DNA of 64,000 nt from Antarctobacter albus (GCF_900101505.1 NZ_FMZI01000005.1:62001-126000); one strand, 5' to 3'. Shown: positions 34,955 through 44,497, counted from the stretch's first letter. The notes: generated by a model not told the origin, from the sequence alone. Numbers and translations: made by a program.

Positions 34955-35320
34955 TCAGTCGAACTGCACTATTACGCATTCGAACGCGCCCGTGCCGGTC
35001 ACGCATGTGTGGTGCCCCTTGCCGGATGTATCCTCCATCCGCCAGCAATCGCCCGGCCCGAAATCCCGCGCCTCACCGTCACTGGCGGTGACTCGGATCC
35101 CGCCCGAAAGACAGATCAACAATTGGCGTTTGGGCGTTGAATGGATGGGCTCGTTCCAACCGGCTTCCAGCCGCAGCCAGATCATGGCCTGCGCCGCATC
35201 AGGCGCAGAGACCAGGATATCCTGCGCCGGCGGCGCAAAGACCTGTTCGGATAGAGGCACGTCGACCTTGCGCCAATGGCTTTCGCCCGCCTCGTCGCAA
35301 TAAAGTAGCTGGTAATGCAT
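34955..35320 (-). CDS. Small cupin-domain protein
   Basis: A 121-residue single-domain cupin. The fold shows as EPIHSTPKRQLLICLSGGIRVTASDGEARDFGPGDCWRMEDTSGKGHHTCV, with the two cupin motifs, although the metal-binding His set is reduced (IHST in motif 1, GHHT in motif 2). I begin at the ATG at 35320 with AGGAGA upstream. Function unknown; many such cupins are small-molecule isomerases or binding proteins. Confidence 0.8.
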   Translation of the reverse strand: MHYQLLYCDEAGESHWRKVDVPLSEQVFAPPAQDILVSAPDAAQAMIWLRLEAGWNEPIHSTPKRQLLICLSGGIRVTASDGEARDFGPGDCWRMEDTSGKGHHTCVTGTGAFECVIVQFD

Positions 35321-35380
35321 CGGCGTCTCCTCCACGGCCCGATGCAATGATGACAGCGGCGCTCCGGTCCGCCAAGTGTC

Positions 35381-36403
35381 TCAGAGGGCGCGCAGCGCGG
35401 CCAGCAGGCCCGCCATGTCCTCTGGCAGATCGCTGTGGAACATCAGCGCCTCGCCCGTCACCGGGTGGTCGAACCCCAGTTCCGCCGCGTGCAGCGCCTG
35501 CCGGTCAAAGCCCCTTGCCAGATCATAGGCCGCGCCCAGCGCCTTTTCCGACAGTTTCCGCCGCCCGCCATAAACCGGGTCGCCGATCAGCGCATGGCCC
35601 GCATGGGCCATGTGGACGCGGATCTGGTGCGTGCGCCCGGTCTCCAGCCGGCATTCCACCAGGCTGACGCTGGGCGGAGAGCCAAACCGCTCAAGCAGTT
35701 TCACATGGGTGATCGCGTGCCGCCCCTGCCCATCGAAATAGACCGCCTGCCGCTGGCGGTCGGTCTTGTGCCGCGCCAGCCCGCTGGTGATGGTCACGCC
35801 GCCCTCGCCCCCGACGGAGACGCCCCGCGTGTTCAACAGCCGCGGATCGGCCAGATCTGGCACACCGTGGGCCAGGGCCAGGTAGGCCCGCCGCACGGTA
35901 TGTTTCTCGAATTGCGCGGCCAGACCGTGATGCGCCCGATCGGATTTCGCCACCACCAGCAAGCCGCTGGTGTCCTTGTCGATCCGGTGAACGATGCCCG
36001 GCCGCTTTTCGCCCCCCACCCCGGACAGCGCACCGCCAAAGTGATGCAGAAGCGCATTCACAAGCGTCCCGTCCGGTGATCCGGGTGCAGGGTGCACCAC
36101 CATCCCGGCGGGCTTGTCGACGACGATCAGATCCTCGTCTTCCCAAAGCACCGTCAGCGGGATGTCCTGGGCGACAACGTCATACTCCTGCGCCTCGGGC
36201 ACGACGATCTCAATCTCGTCCCCTTCCGCGACCCGCGCCTTGGGATCGGTCACGGGGACACCGCCGCGGCTGACGGAACCTTCGACGATCAGCCGGCCCA
36301 AGCGCGTGCGCGACAAGGCCGCCGCCTCTGGCACATCGCGCGCCAGCGCCTTATCAAGACGCACCGGCGGATCCGCCGAAATCACGATACGAAGGATGGT
36401 CAT
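35381..36403 (-). CDS. rluD: RluA/RluD family pseudouridine synthase
   Basis: A 340-residue rRNA or tRNA pseudouridine synthase. It has an N-terminal S4 RNA-binding domain (RLDKALARDVPEAAALSRTRLGRLI, about residues 14-60) and the catalytic domain with GIVHRIDKDTSGLLVVAK, where the Asp is catalytic, plus ETGRTHQIRVHMAHAGHALIGDPVYG. This domain set matches RluD (positions 1911, 1915 and 1917 of 23S rRNA). The start ATG overlaps the divergent start of the next gene (shared CATG at 36401-36404); GAGAGG precedes it. Confidence 0.88.
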   Translation of the reverse strand: MTILRIVISADPPVRLDKALARDVPEAAALSRTRLGRLIVEGSVSRGGVPVTDPKARVAEGDEIEIVVPEAQEYDVVAQDIPLTVLWEDEDLIVVDKPAGMVVHPAPGSPDGTLVNALLHHFGGALSGVGGEKRPGIVHRIDKDTSGLLVVAKSDRAHHGLAAQFEKHTVRRAYLALAHGVPDLADPRLLNTRGVSVGGEGGVTITSGLARHKTDRQRQAVYFDGQGRHAITHVKLLERFGSPPSVSLVECRLETGRTHQIRVHMAHAGHALIGDPVYGGRRKLSEKALGAAYDLARGFDRQALHAAELGFDHPVTGEALMFHSDLPEDMAGLLAALRAL

Positions 36404-36713
36404 GGCCTCTCCCGATCCCGAAGACGATCTGCCCGAGCCGCCCTCGCTGCGCTTTCTGCGCATTCTGGTCACGGTTCTGACGGCGGTGATGATTGCCGGG
36501 ATCATCGGGATCCTCGGCCTGATCTGGCACCGCTATAGCAATGCACGCGCCCCGCTGCCAGAGGTCATCACCCTGCCCGACGGCACCACCGCCAGCGCCT
36601 ACACGCAAGGCACCGACTGGTACGCGGTGATCACGGCGGACGACCGCATCCTGATCTTCGACCGCGCCACCGGCAAACTGCGCCAGGAAATGCGGATCGA
36701 ACCGGCAGAGTGA
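36402..36713 (+). CDS. DUF6476 family single-pass membrane protein
   Basis: A 103-residue protein with one membrane segment (about residues 19-42, LRILVTVLTAVMIAGIIGIL), an N-terminal acidic stretch (SPDPEDDLPEPPS) and a small periplasmic beta domain (TLPDGTTASAYTQG, WYAVITADDRILIFDRATGKLRQ). It matches the DUF6476 pattern of Rhodobacteraceae. The ATG is at 36402 with AAGGA upstream; its start codon shares two bases with the rluD start on the other strand. Confidence 0.83.
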   Translation: MASPDPEDDLPEPPSLRFLRILVTVLTAVMIAGIIGILGLIWHRYSNARAPLPEVITLPDGTTASAYTQGTDWYAVITADDRILIFDRATGKLRQEMRIEPAE

Positions 36714-36859
36714 CGGACCGCCTGCGGCGGACCGGCACGCAGCTTGGCGTCTGGCGTCTCCGGAAACGCAAGACACGCGCAGGCTGTCCAAAGGGTCGGC
36801 GGGCGGGCGTCTTTGCGGCAAAGCCGCAAACAGTCCCGTCCCGCCGGCCCGGCTACACC

Positions 36860-37657
36860 TCACTCGAAACTGATCGACACCATCCCGAAGTCGCCGAAAT
36901 CGGCCTCTACCATGCAGCCGGGCGGGCATTCCACGGGCCGGATGAAGGAGCCGGACAGGACCACCTGCCCGGCCTCGATCCCCTGGCCATAGCCCGCCAG
37001 CCGTTCCGCCAGCCAGACGATCCCCATGACCGGATCGTTCAGCACCCCGGCGCCCAGCCCCGTCTCCTCGACCGCGCCGTCGCGGGTCACGATGGCCCCG
37101 GTCCAGCGCAGGTCCACAAGCCGGGGGTTCACCTTCGTCTCTCCCAGGACGATGCCCGCGTTGGCCGCGTTGTCCGCGATGGTGTCGCAGACGCTGCGCG
37201 TCCGGCCCGTCTGCGGATCCATGCGCAATATGCGCGTATCGAGGATTTCCAGCGAGGCGCAGACATGGTCCGTGGCCGCGACCACCTCTTCCCGTGTCAC
37301 CGCGCCCTGCAACGGCGCCTTCATGACAAAGGCGATCTCCGCCTCCACCCGGGGCTGGATGAACCGCCCCTTGGGCACGACACCGCCGCTCTCGAAGACC
37401 ATGTCGTCCAGCAAGACGCCGCTGTCCGGCGTGTCGATCCCCAGGGCATCCTGCATCGCGCGCGAGGTCAGGCCGATCTTCCAGCCCACCTGCCGGCGCC
37501 CCTCTGCCAGGCGCGCGGTGACATAGGCGGCCTGAACGGCATAGGCCTCGTCCATCGTCATGCCGGGATGCGCCAGCGACAAGAGCCCGATCTGTTCGCC
37601 CGAGGCCTCTGCCCGCACCAGGGCTCGCGCCGCGGCGTGGATCTCGTCCTCGGTCAC
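36860..37657 (-). CDS. hpaH: 2-oxo-hept-4-ene-1,7-dioate hydratase HpaH
   Basis: Adds water to the 2-oxo-heptenedioate formed in homoprotocatechuate meta-cleavage. The 265-residue protein belongs to the MhpD/HpaH hydratase branch of the FAH fold: VGWKIGLTSRAMQDALGIDTPD, then FIQPRVEAEIAFVMK (metal-binding Glu residues), SLEILDTRI, and DPVMGIVWLAERLAGYGQGIEAGQVVLSG. It is the last gene of the operon and overlaps the FAH-family gene by 4 nt (ATGA). Confidence 0.88.
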   Translation of the reverse strand: MTEDEIHAAARALVRAEASGEQIGLLSLAHPGMTMDEAYAVQAAYVTARLAEGRRQVGWKIGLTSRAMQDALGIDTPDSGVLLDDMVFESGGVVPKGRFIQPRVEAEIAFVMKAPLQGAVTREEVVAATDHVCASLEILDTRILRMDPQTGRTRSVCDTIADNAANAGIVLGETKVNPRLVDLRWTGAIVTRDGAVEETGLGAGVLNDPVMGIVWLAERLAGYGQGIEAGQVVLSGSFIRPVECPPGCMVEADFGDFGMVSISFE

Positions 37658-38520
37658 GCTTCGTCCTCCACCCCGTTGCGCAACACGCCGATGCCCTCGG
37701 CCTCGACCTCGATCACGTCGCCCGGTTTCAGCCAGACCGGCGGGTCCAGCCGCGCACCCGCCCCGGTGGGCGTGCCGCAGACCAGCACATCGCCCGGCAC
37801 CAGGGTGCAGAAGGTCGAGACGTAATTGATGATGTAGCGGAAATCATAGATCATCCGCGAAGTCCGGTCCTGCTGCCGAACCTCGCCGTTCACGCGGCAC
37901 TCCAGCGCGATGTCGTCCAGCTGCGCCGCATTGGTGAAGGGCACCAGCCAGGGGCCGATCGCGCCCGAGCGGTCCCAGTTCTTGCCCTGCGTGACGTTGA
38001 ACTTGGCGTGGCGCACCCAGTCCCGGATCGTCCCCTCGTTGCACAGCGTCAGCGCGGCGACATGGTCATAAGCCTCATCGCGCGGAATCCGCCGCCCGCC
38101 CTTGCCGATGACCAGAACGATCTCGCCTTCGTAGTCCAGCTGTTCGCTCTCGGGCGGCCGCACCAGGTTGGCCCCGTGCCCCACGAAGGACCCCGGGAAA
38201 CGGATGAACAAGGAGGGCTTCGATGGCGCCGCCTGGCCGTCCTTGTACTCGGCATTGCGGTCCGGGTAGTTGACGCCGACGCAGATGATCTTGTCCGGCG
38301 CCGGGATCGGCGGCTCCAGCACCACCGCCTCCAGCGGCAGATCCGCCGCGCGTCCTGCCGCCTGCATGAAGATCTCCTTCAGCGCGTCCGCCGCGATCAC
38401 CTCGCGCAGGGTCGGGTATTGCGGGTTGGCCGAGGAAAGGTCGATCACCCCCTCCTCCGTATGCAAGCCGTAGCCCGGTTTGCCCGCGTGGCTGTAACTC
38501 ACGAAATGCGGTGTCATCAT
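37654..38520 (-). CDS. Fumarylacetoacetate hydrolase family protein (HpaG-like)
   Basis: A 288-residue FAH-fold enzyme. The metal-binding acidic residues lie in LDYEGEIVLVIGKGGRRI, and a DYVSTFCTLVPGDVLVCGTPTGAG-type block closes the fold. In this operon it is the candidate for decarboxylation (or isomerisation) of 5-carboxymethyl-2-oxo-hex-3-ene-1,7-dioate, the HpaG step; the E. coli HpaG is a fused double domain, this is a single one. Start overlaps the decarboxylase stop by 4 nt and its stop overlaps hpaH likewise. Confidence 0.85.
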   Translation of the reverse strand: MMTPHFVSYSHAGKPGYGLHTEEGVIDLSSANPQYPTLREVIAADALKEIFMQAAGRAADLPLEAVVLEPPIPAPDKIICVGVNYPDRNAEYKDGQAAPSKPSLFIRFPGSFVGHGANLVRPPESEQLDYEGEIVLVIGKGGRRIPRDEAYDHVAALTLCNEGTIRDWVRHAKFNVTQGKNWDRSGAIGPWLVPFTNAAQLDDIALECRVNGEVRQQDRTSRMIYDFRYIINYVSTFCTLVPGDVLVCGTPTGAGARLDPPVWLKPGDVIEVEAEGIGVLRNGVEDEA

Positions 38521-39914
38521 GATCTGTCCCCTGCCAGTTCCCGGATGACCGTGCCGGCCATCATCACGTCATCCCGGGTGCAGTCGAACTGCCCCACCTG
38601 AAAGCGGATCACCTTGCGGCCCGCGTGCATGCCTTGCGTGACATAGATCCGCCCGTCGGCGTTGATCGCATCCACCAGCGCCTGCTGGGCGGCATCATCG
38701 CCCGGCCCCCGGAAGGTGAACAGCGACAGGATCGGCTCGGTCACGATCTCGAACCCGTCCCGCCGCAGCTCCTCGCAAAGCGCCCCGGCCCAGGCCACAT
38801 GGTTGCGGAGGCGCGCCCGCAGGCCCTCCAGCCCGTAGTACCGGATCAGGAACCACAGCTTGAGCGCCCGGAACCGCCGGCCCAGGGGGATTGTCCACTC
38901 CGAGTAGTTGACCACCTCCGCATGGGAGGTCTTGAGGTACTCGGGCTCGATCTTGAGCGTGTCGATCTGCTGTTTCGGATCGCGCAGGAACTGCACCGAA
39001 CAATCGAACTGCGCGCCCAGCCACTTGTGCGGATTGAAGACGATGCTGTCACAGCCCTCCACAGCTTCCCAGAACTGCGCCCGGAACTCCGGGCAGATCA
39101 TCGCCGACCCGGCCCAGGCCGCATCCAGATGCAGGTACAGCCCCTCGTCCCGCGCGATCTCCACCAGTTCCGGCAGATGATCCCAGGCCCCCACGCCGGT
39201 GGCCCCGGTCACGGCAATGATCCCGGCGGGCACATGGCCGGCGGCCCTGTCCTCGGCGATGCGCGCGCGCAGAGCCTCGGCATCCACGGAAAACGCGGGC
39301 GCGCCCCGTGTCGGCAGCTTGACCAGGTTCTCCTGCCCGACCCCCGCCACCCAGCAGGCCCGGTCGATCGAACTGTGCACCTGGTCCGAACAATAGATCC
39401 GCAACTGCCCCTTGCCCGACAGCCCCTCGCGGTTGCCGGTCCAGCCGGTCGCCCTCTCGCGCATGGTCAGCACAGCCGACAGGGTCGCCGACGAGGCGGA
39501 ATCCTGAATCACGCCGGAAAACCCCTCGGGCAGTCCCAGCGCCTGGCGCAGCCAGTCGATCATCACCCCTTCCATCTCGGTCGCCACCGGAGAGGTCTGC
39601 CAAAGCATGCATTGCGGGGCGAGCACGCTCACCAGCATCTCGGCCAGCATGGACACCGGCGCCGCATTGGCCGGGAAATAGGCAAAGAACCGCGGGTGCT
39701 GCCAGTGAGTCAGCCCTTCGGGCACGATGCGCTCGAAATCCTCCCAGATCGCGCCCATCTCCTCGCCCGCCTCGGGCGGGACAGGCGCCAGCCGGTCGGC
39801 AAAACTCCCGGGCGCCACGGCCGGCCGCACCGGCCGCTCCCGCACCCCCTTGTGATACTCGGCGCCGAATTCCGCCGCCTTCGCCCCCCAGGCCGCAAAC
39901 TCATCCCAGTCCAT
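38517..39914 (-). CDS. Aromatic L-amino acid decarboxylase family protein
   Basis: A 465-residue group II PLP-dependent decarboxylase (AADC, tyrosine/DOPA/tryptophan type). PLP binding is shown by IFNPHKWLGAQFDCS (Schiff-base Lys) and HLDAAWAGSA; the N-terminal HPRFFAYFPANAA block is typical. In this operon it could remove carbon dioxide from tyrosine or DOPA, giving tyramine or dopamine, a source of 3,4-dihydroxyphenylacetate; that is inference. I take the ATG at 39914 with GGAGAG upstream; a GTG at 39926 is in frame. Confidence 0.85.
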   Translation of the reverse strand: MDWDEFAAWGAKAAEFGAEYHKGVRERPVRPAVAPGSFADRLAPVPPEAGEEMGAIWEDFERIVPEGLTHWQHPRFFAYFPANAAPVSMLAEMLVSVLAPQCMLWQTSPVATEMEGVMIDWLRQALGLPEGFSGVIQDSASSATLSAVLTMRERATGWTGNREGLSGKGQLRIYCSDQVHSSIDRACWVAGVGQENLVKLPTRGAPAFSVDAEALRARIAEDRAAGHVPAGIIAVTGATGVGAWDHLPELVEIARDEGLYLHLDAAWAGSAMICPEFRAQFWEAVEGCDSIVFNPHKWLGAQFDCSVQFLRDPKQQIDTLKIEPEYLKTSHAEVVNYSEWTIPLGRRFRALKLWFLIRYYGLEGLRARLRNHVAWAGALCEELRRDGFEIVTEPILSLFTFRGPGDDAAQQALVDAINADGRIYVTQGMHAGRKVIRFQVGQFDCTRDDVMMAGTVIRELAGDRS

Positions 39915-39942
39915 CACTCTCTCCACTCATCCTCGACCCGTG

Positions 39943-39998
39943 TTTCTTTGGGCAAAAAATACCTCCGGGGACGCCCGCAGGGCGGGGGCAGAGCCCCC
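39943..39998 (+). repeat. Dispersed intergenic repeat, copy 3
   Basis: TTCTTTGGGCAAAAAATACC, CCGGGG, ACGCCCGCAGGGCG, then GGGGGCAGAGCCCCC. It lies between the decarboxylase gene and the upstream dioxygenase gene, in the same orientation as copy 2. Confidence 0.7.
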
Positions 39999-40058
39999 AA
40001 CGGCGCGCGCCAGCGCGCTTGACCTGCCGCGCCGCAGGCGCGTCCGCCAGGCAACGGC

Positions 40059-41039
40059 TCAAGGCGCCACGATCGGCGTCGCCTTCAGCACAGCCTCGAC
40101 CGGCTCCACGCCTTCGAAAACCGATCCTTCCTCGAACCAACTCCTGGGTGCCGGTGCCCCCCAAAGGGTCTGGCGCTGCGGGTCCTTCAGGTCCCAGCGG
40201 ATCGGCTCCAGGTCTGGATCGACCGTCTGGTAATCGGAACAATAGATCTCGATCCGGTGCCCGTCCGGGTCACGGATATACAGGAAGAAGGCATTGGAAA
40301 TCCCGTGCCGCCCCGGCCCGCGTTCGATATTGTCGAGATAGCCAGTGGTCGACATCAGGTCCAGCAGGTCGATGATGTTCAAGGGCGTCGGCACCCAGAA
40401 GGCGGTGTGATGCAGGCGCGGCCCGGTGCCATTGGTAAAGGCCACGTCATGCACGCCCCCCTTGCGGTGCATCCAGGCCGCCCAGAGCTTCTTGCTGACG
40501 TCGTCCTCGGTATATTCCGTCACCCGGAATCCCAGCCGCCCGTAGAAAGCAACCGCCTTGTCCACGTCCGGCGCGAAACAGTTGAAATGGTCGATCCTGA
40601 GCGGCTTGACCCCATTGTAAAGCCGGTACTGCTGGTGGATCGGCGGCAGCCGGTCCATGCGGAAGTAGAATTCCATCGGCGCACCGAAACAATCATGCGT
40701 GCGCAGCGTCCGCCCCTGGTGCGACCGTTCCACCCATGCCACCGAATGCCCCTCGGAGACAAACCAGTCATGGGCGCGGTCCAGGTCCTCTTCCGAATAG
40801 ACCTTGTAGGACAGGTACCGCACCGAGGCCTCGTCCGCCTTGCGCAGCACCATGCAATGATGGCCGCGCTCCTCCATCGCGCGCAGGCACAGGGTCTCCG
40901 GCGTCTCCTCCGTCACTTGCAGGCCCAGCGTGTCGACGTAGAACGCCCGGCTGGCGGCAAGATCCGTCACGCCGTATTCGACATGGCTCAGCCGTACGAT
41001 GTTGAACGGCGGGTAGAGGTTCGGTTCGGGGATCGGCAT
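40059..41039 (-). CDS. hpaD: 3,4-dihydroxyphenylacetate 2,3-dioxygenase, class I (VOC fold)
   Basis: A 326-residue extradiol dioxygenase of the vicinal-oxygen-chelate superfamily, resembling the Brevibacterium homoprotocatechuate 2,3-dioxygenase. The 2-His-1-carboxylate iron ligands appear in LRIDHFNCFAPD, RLHHTAFWVPT and GHRIEIYCSDY; the N-terminal VOC module has HVEYGVTDLAASRAFYVDTLG. It opens the ring of homoprotocatechuate between C2 and C3. The start ATG overlaps the upstream stop by one base (TGATG). It sits directly after an unrelated class III enzyme. Confidence 0.88.
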   Translation of the reverse strand: MPIPEPNLYPPFNIVRLSHVEYGVTDLAASRAFYVDTLGLQVTEETPETLCLRAMEERGHHCMVLRKADEASVRYLSYKVYSEEDLDRAHDWFVSEGHSVAWVERSHQGRTLRTHDCFGAPMEFYFRMDRLPPIHQQYRLYNGVKPLRIDHFNCFAPDVDKAVAFYGRLGFRVTEYTEDDVSKKLWAAWMHRKGGVHDVAFTNGTGPRLHHTAFWVPTPLNIIDLLDLMSTTGYLDNIERGPGRHGISNAFFLYIRDPDGHRIEIYCSDYQTVDPDLEPIRWDLKDPQRQTLWGAPAPRSWFEEGSVFEGVEPVEAVLKATPIVAP

Positions 41040-41899
41040 CACGCGCCCTCCAGGTCAAAGACAACATTGGCCTGCCCCGTTCCGGAGCTGGGAAAATATT
41101 CGCCGATCAGCTCACCGCGACCGCGATAGGCATCCCAGCCCAGCGCCGCCATCAGCATCACGGTGTCGTGCATGTTGCCCTCGCCGTCGCAGTGTTCGGC
41201 GTAGTCGGGCAGGATCTTCAGAAAGGTCTCGATGTCGCCGCGCTTCCACATGTCCAGCACCATCAGGTCCACCTGCCGGTTGAACTCCTTCGAGATGGTG
41301 AAAGTGCCATTGTTCTCGGCATAGATCTCGGTCGGCCAGATGTGATGCGAGAGCGAGCCGGAGGCGATCAGCGCCACCTTTGAATCGCTCGCCTCGATGG
41401 CCTTGCGGATGCCCACCCCCACCTTTCGAGAGCTCTCGTGCGAATGCACCTGGCACATGGCGGAGACCGAGACCACCTTCAGCGCGCGGTCCGCATTCAT
41501 GAACCGCATCGGCACCAGCGTGCCATATTCCAGGTCCAGGCTCTCGACCTGGTGGCTCAGCGTATGCGTCCCCTCCGCCGTCGCGTAGTCCGCGATCAGG
41601 TCGCCAAGGGCCGGGTTGCCATCATATTCATAGTCCATGTCGCGGATGAACTGCGGGAACTCGTGGCTGGCATAACAGCCCTTGAAATGCGGCAGCGCGT
41701 TGACGTGATAGCCCGCGTTCACCATCCAGTGCGTGTCCAGCACCACGAAGGTGTCCGCCCCGGCCTCGCGGGCGCGGCGGCCGATCTCGCGGTGCCCGTC
41801 GATGGCCTGCTGGCGGCAGCCTTTCAGCGCACCTTCCTGCTCGGACATCAACATGGTCGGCACGTGGGTCGCCTTTGCGGCCAGTACCAGCTCTCCCAT
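41039..41899 (-). CDS. hpaD: 3,4-dihydroxyphenylacetate 2,3-dioxygenase, class III (LigB fold)
   Basis: A 286-residue extradiol dioxygenase of the LigB/HpcB superfamily, the E. coli HpaD type. Iron ligands and catalytic residues lie in AAKATHVPTML (His near residue 13), VVLDTHWMVNAGYHVN and the ASGSLSHHIWP block. It catalyses the same reaction as the downstream class I enzyme but is not homologous to it. Start is the ATG at 41899, with GGAGGAGG upstream; longer in-frame starts have no ribosome site. A repeat copy separates it from hpaE. Confidence 0.85.
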   Translation of the reverse strand: MGELVLAAKATHVPTMLMSEQEGALKGCRQQAIDGHREIGRRAREAGADTFVVLDTHWMVNAGYHVNALPHFKGCYASHEFPQFIRDMDYEYDGNPALGDLIADYATAEGTHTLSHQVESLDLEYGTLVPMRFMNADRALKVVSVSAMCQVHSHESSRKVGVGIRKAIEASDSKVALIASGSLSHHIWPTEIYAENNGTFTISKEFNRQVDLMVLDMWKRGDIETFLKILPDYAEHCDGEGNMHDTVMLMAALGWDAYRGRGELIGEYFPSSGTGQANVVFDLEGA

Positions 41900-41947
41900 C
41901 TCTTCCTCCTCCGGCCGCGCGCGCTCTGGCCCGCGCAGCCCCCCATG

Positions 41948-41970
41948 CTTCTTCTTGGTCGAAATACCCC
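41948..41970 (+). repeat. Dispersed intergenic repeat, copy 4 (partial)
   Basis: CTTCTTCTTGGTCGAAATACCC matches the leading block of copies 1 to 3, but the GGGGGCAGAGCCCCC hairpin is absent; a short GCAGCCCCCC precedes it instead. It lies between hpaE and the class III dioxygenase gene. Confidence 0.55.
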
Positions 41971-41990
41971 AGACGGCCCCAAGGGCCGCC

Positions 41991-43502
<1,512 letters not shown>

Positions 43503-43511
43503 GACGTCCTC

Positions 43512-43901
43512 TCAGCTTTCCGCCTTCAGGCGGGCGTGTATGGGATTGGCTTTCCAGCTCAGATCCGGGTCGATCTCCCGGATTTCCAGCGACAAGGCGA
43601 AATGCGGACTGTCCAGCAAGTCCGCCAGCGTATCTCGGGCGACGGCAAAGACAGCCTCCCCGGCCTCTGCCAGGACCGGCTTGCTGCGCCCGGCACCAAC
43701 CGACAGCTCCATCGCCAGGAAATGATTGTCCGGGTGGCGGTCCGCCACGGATGCCGCGTCGCAACGATGCGCCCGCACCCGGATCCCCGCCAGCGGAAAG
43801 ACGCCTGCGGCCGACATCGCCGCGTGCAGGACATCACAGAGCGCCTGTATGTTGGCCAGCGCCTCAAGACCCGGCGAATATTCAAGCTTCAGATGCGGCA
43901 T
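43512..43901 (-). CDS. hpaF: 5-carboxymethyl-2-hydroxymuconate delta-isomerase HpaF
   Basis: A 129-residue CHMI-type tautomerase, which moves the double bond of 5-carboxymethyl-2-hydroxymuconate. The catalytic proline follows the initiator Met (MPHLKLEYSP) and the rest of the fold shows as DVLHAAMSAAGVFPLAGIRVRAHRC and HFLAMELSVGAGRSKP. First gene of the leftward operon, preceded by GGGGGAG; its start lies 22 nt from the HpaR-type palindrome. Confidence 0.88.
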   Translation of the reverse strand: MPHLKLEYSPGLEALANIQALCDVLHAAMSAAGVFPLAGIRVRAHRCDAASVADRHPDNHFLAMELSVGAGRSKPVLAEAGEAVFAVARDTLADLLDSPHFALSLEIREIDPDLSWKANPIHARLKAES

Positions 43902-43916
43902 GCTGCGACTCCCCCT

Positions 43917-43943
43917 TTGACACTTAACATGTTAAATAATAAT
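43917..43943 (+). promoter_or_regulatory. hpaR promoter with palindromic HpaR-type operator
   Basis: TTGACA at 43917-43922 is a consensus -35 for the rightward hpaR gene; an AT-rich AATAAT lies about 15-17 nt later. The spacer contains the perfect palindrome TTAACATGTTAA (43924-43935), fitting a MarR-family operator. The 65-nt gap between hpaF and hpaR leaves room for one shared control region, so I infer that HpaR represses both its own gene and the catabolic operon. Confidence 0.7.
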
Positions 43944-43966
43944 CTGCCTGTCAACAGGAGACTTCG

Positions 43967-44443
43967 ATGACCCGATCCAGAGACGATTTTCCGCTGTCAG
44001 CAACGCAACGCACGTTGCCCATCGCGCTCTTGCGGGCCCGCGAGGCGGTGATGGAGAGATTCCGCCCGATGCTGCGCGACATCGACGTGACAGAGCAGCA
44101 ATGGCGCGTGCTGCGCGTCGTGCAGGAAGCCGAGGAGATCGACGCCACACAGCTGGCCCGCGCCGCCTGTGTCCTGGCACCATCGCTGACGCGCATCCTG
44201 AAATCGCTGGAGTCACGCGGCCTGATCACCCAGGGGCGGGACAAGAACGACAGGCGCCGAACACTGGTCCGCCTGACCGAAGCGGGCGACGCACTGCTGC
44301 ACGAGGCCGGGCTGGTCAGCGCCAAGATCTACGCAGAGATCGAGGCAAAGCTGAGCGCGGAACGGATTGCAGACCTGCTCGATGCGCTGGAGCGCATGAC
44401 CGACGACCTGACAAGGCAGGACGACGCCGGGAACGGCGACTGA
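43967..44443 (+). CDS. hpaR: Homoprotocatechuate degradation operon regulator HpaR (MarR family)
   Basis: A 158-residue MarR regulator. The winged helix spans about residues 40-105: VTEQQWRVLRVVQEAEEIDATQLARAA, SLTRILKSLESRGLI and the wing DKNDRRRTLVRLTEAGDALL. It is divergent from the hpa operon with a palindrome in the shared promoter; HpaR in E. coli represses the hpa operon and is released by aromatic intermediates. A 7-bp hairpin (44474-44480/44491-44497) follows. Confidence 0.9.
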   Translation: MTRSRDDFPLSATQRTLPIALLRAREAVMERFRPMLRDIDVTEQQWRVLRVVQEAEEIDATQLARAACVLAPSLTRILKSLESRGLITQGRDKNDRRRTLVRLTEAGDALLHEAGLVSAKIYAEIEAKLSAERIADLLDALERMTDDLTRQDDAGNGD

Positions 44444-44473
44444 CCCCCTCACCGCCCGCTCAAGCCCCACCAC

Positions 44474-44497
44474 CCTGCGCCGGACCGACAGCGCAGG
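44474..44497 (+). terminator. Hairpin after hpaR
   Basis: CCTGCGC (44474-44480) pairs with GCGCAGG (44491-44497) around a 10-nt loop. It lies 30 nt past the hpaR stop, before the histidinol-dehydrogenase-family gene. No T-run. Confidence 0.4.
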
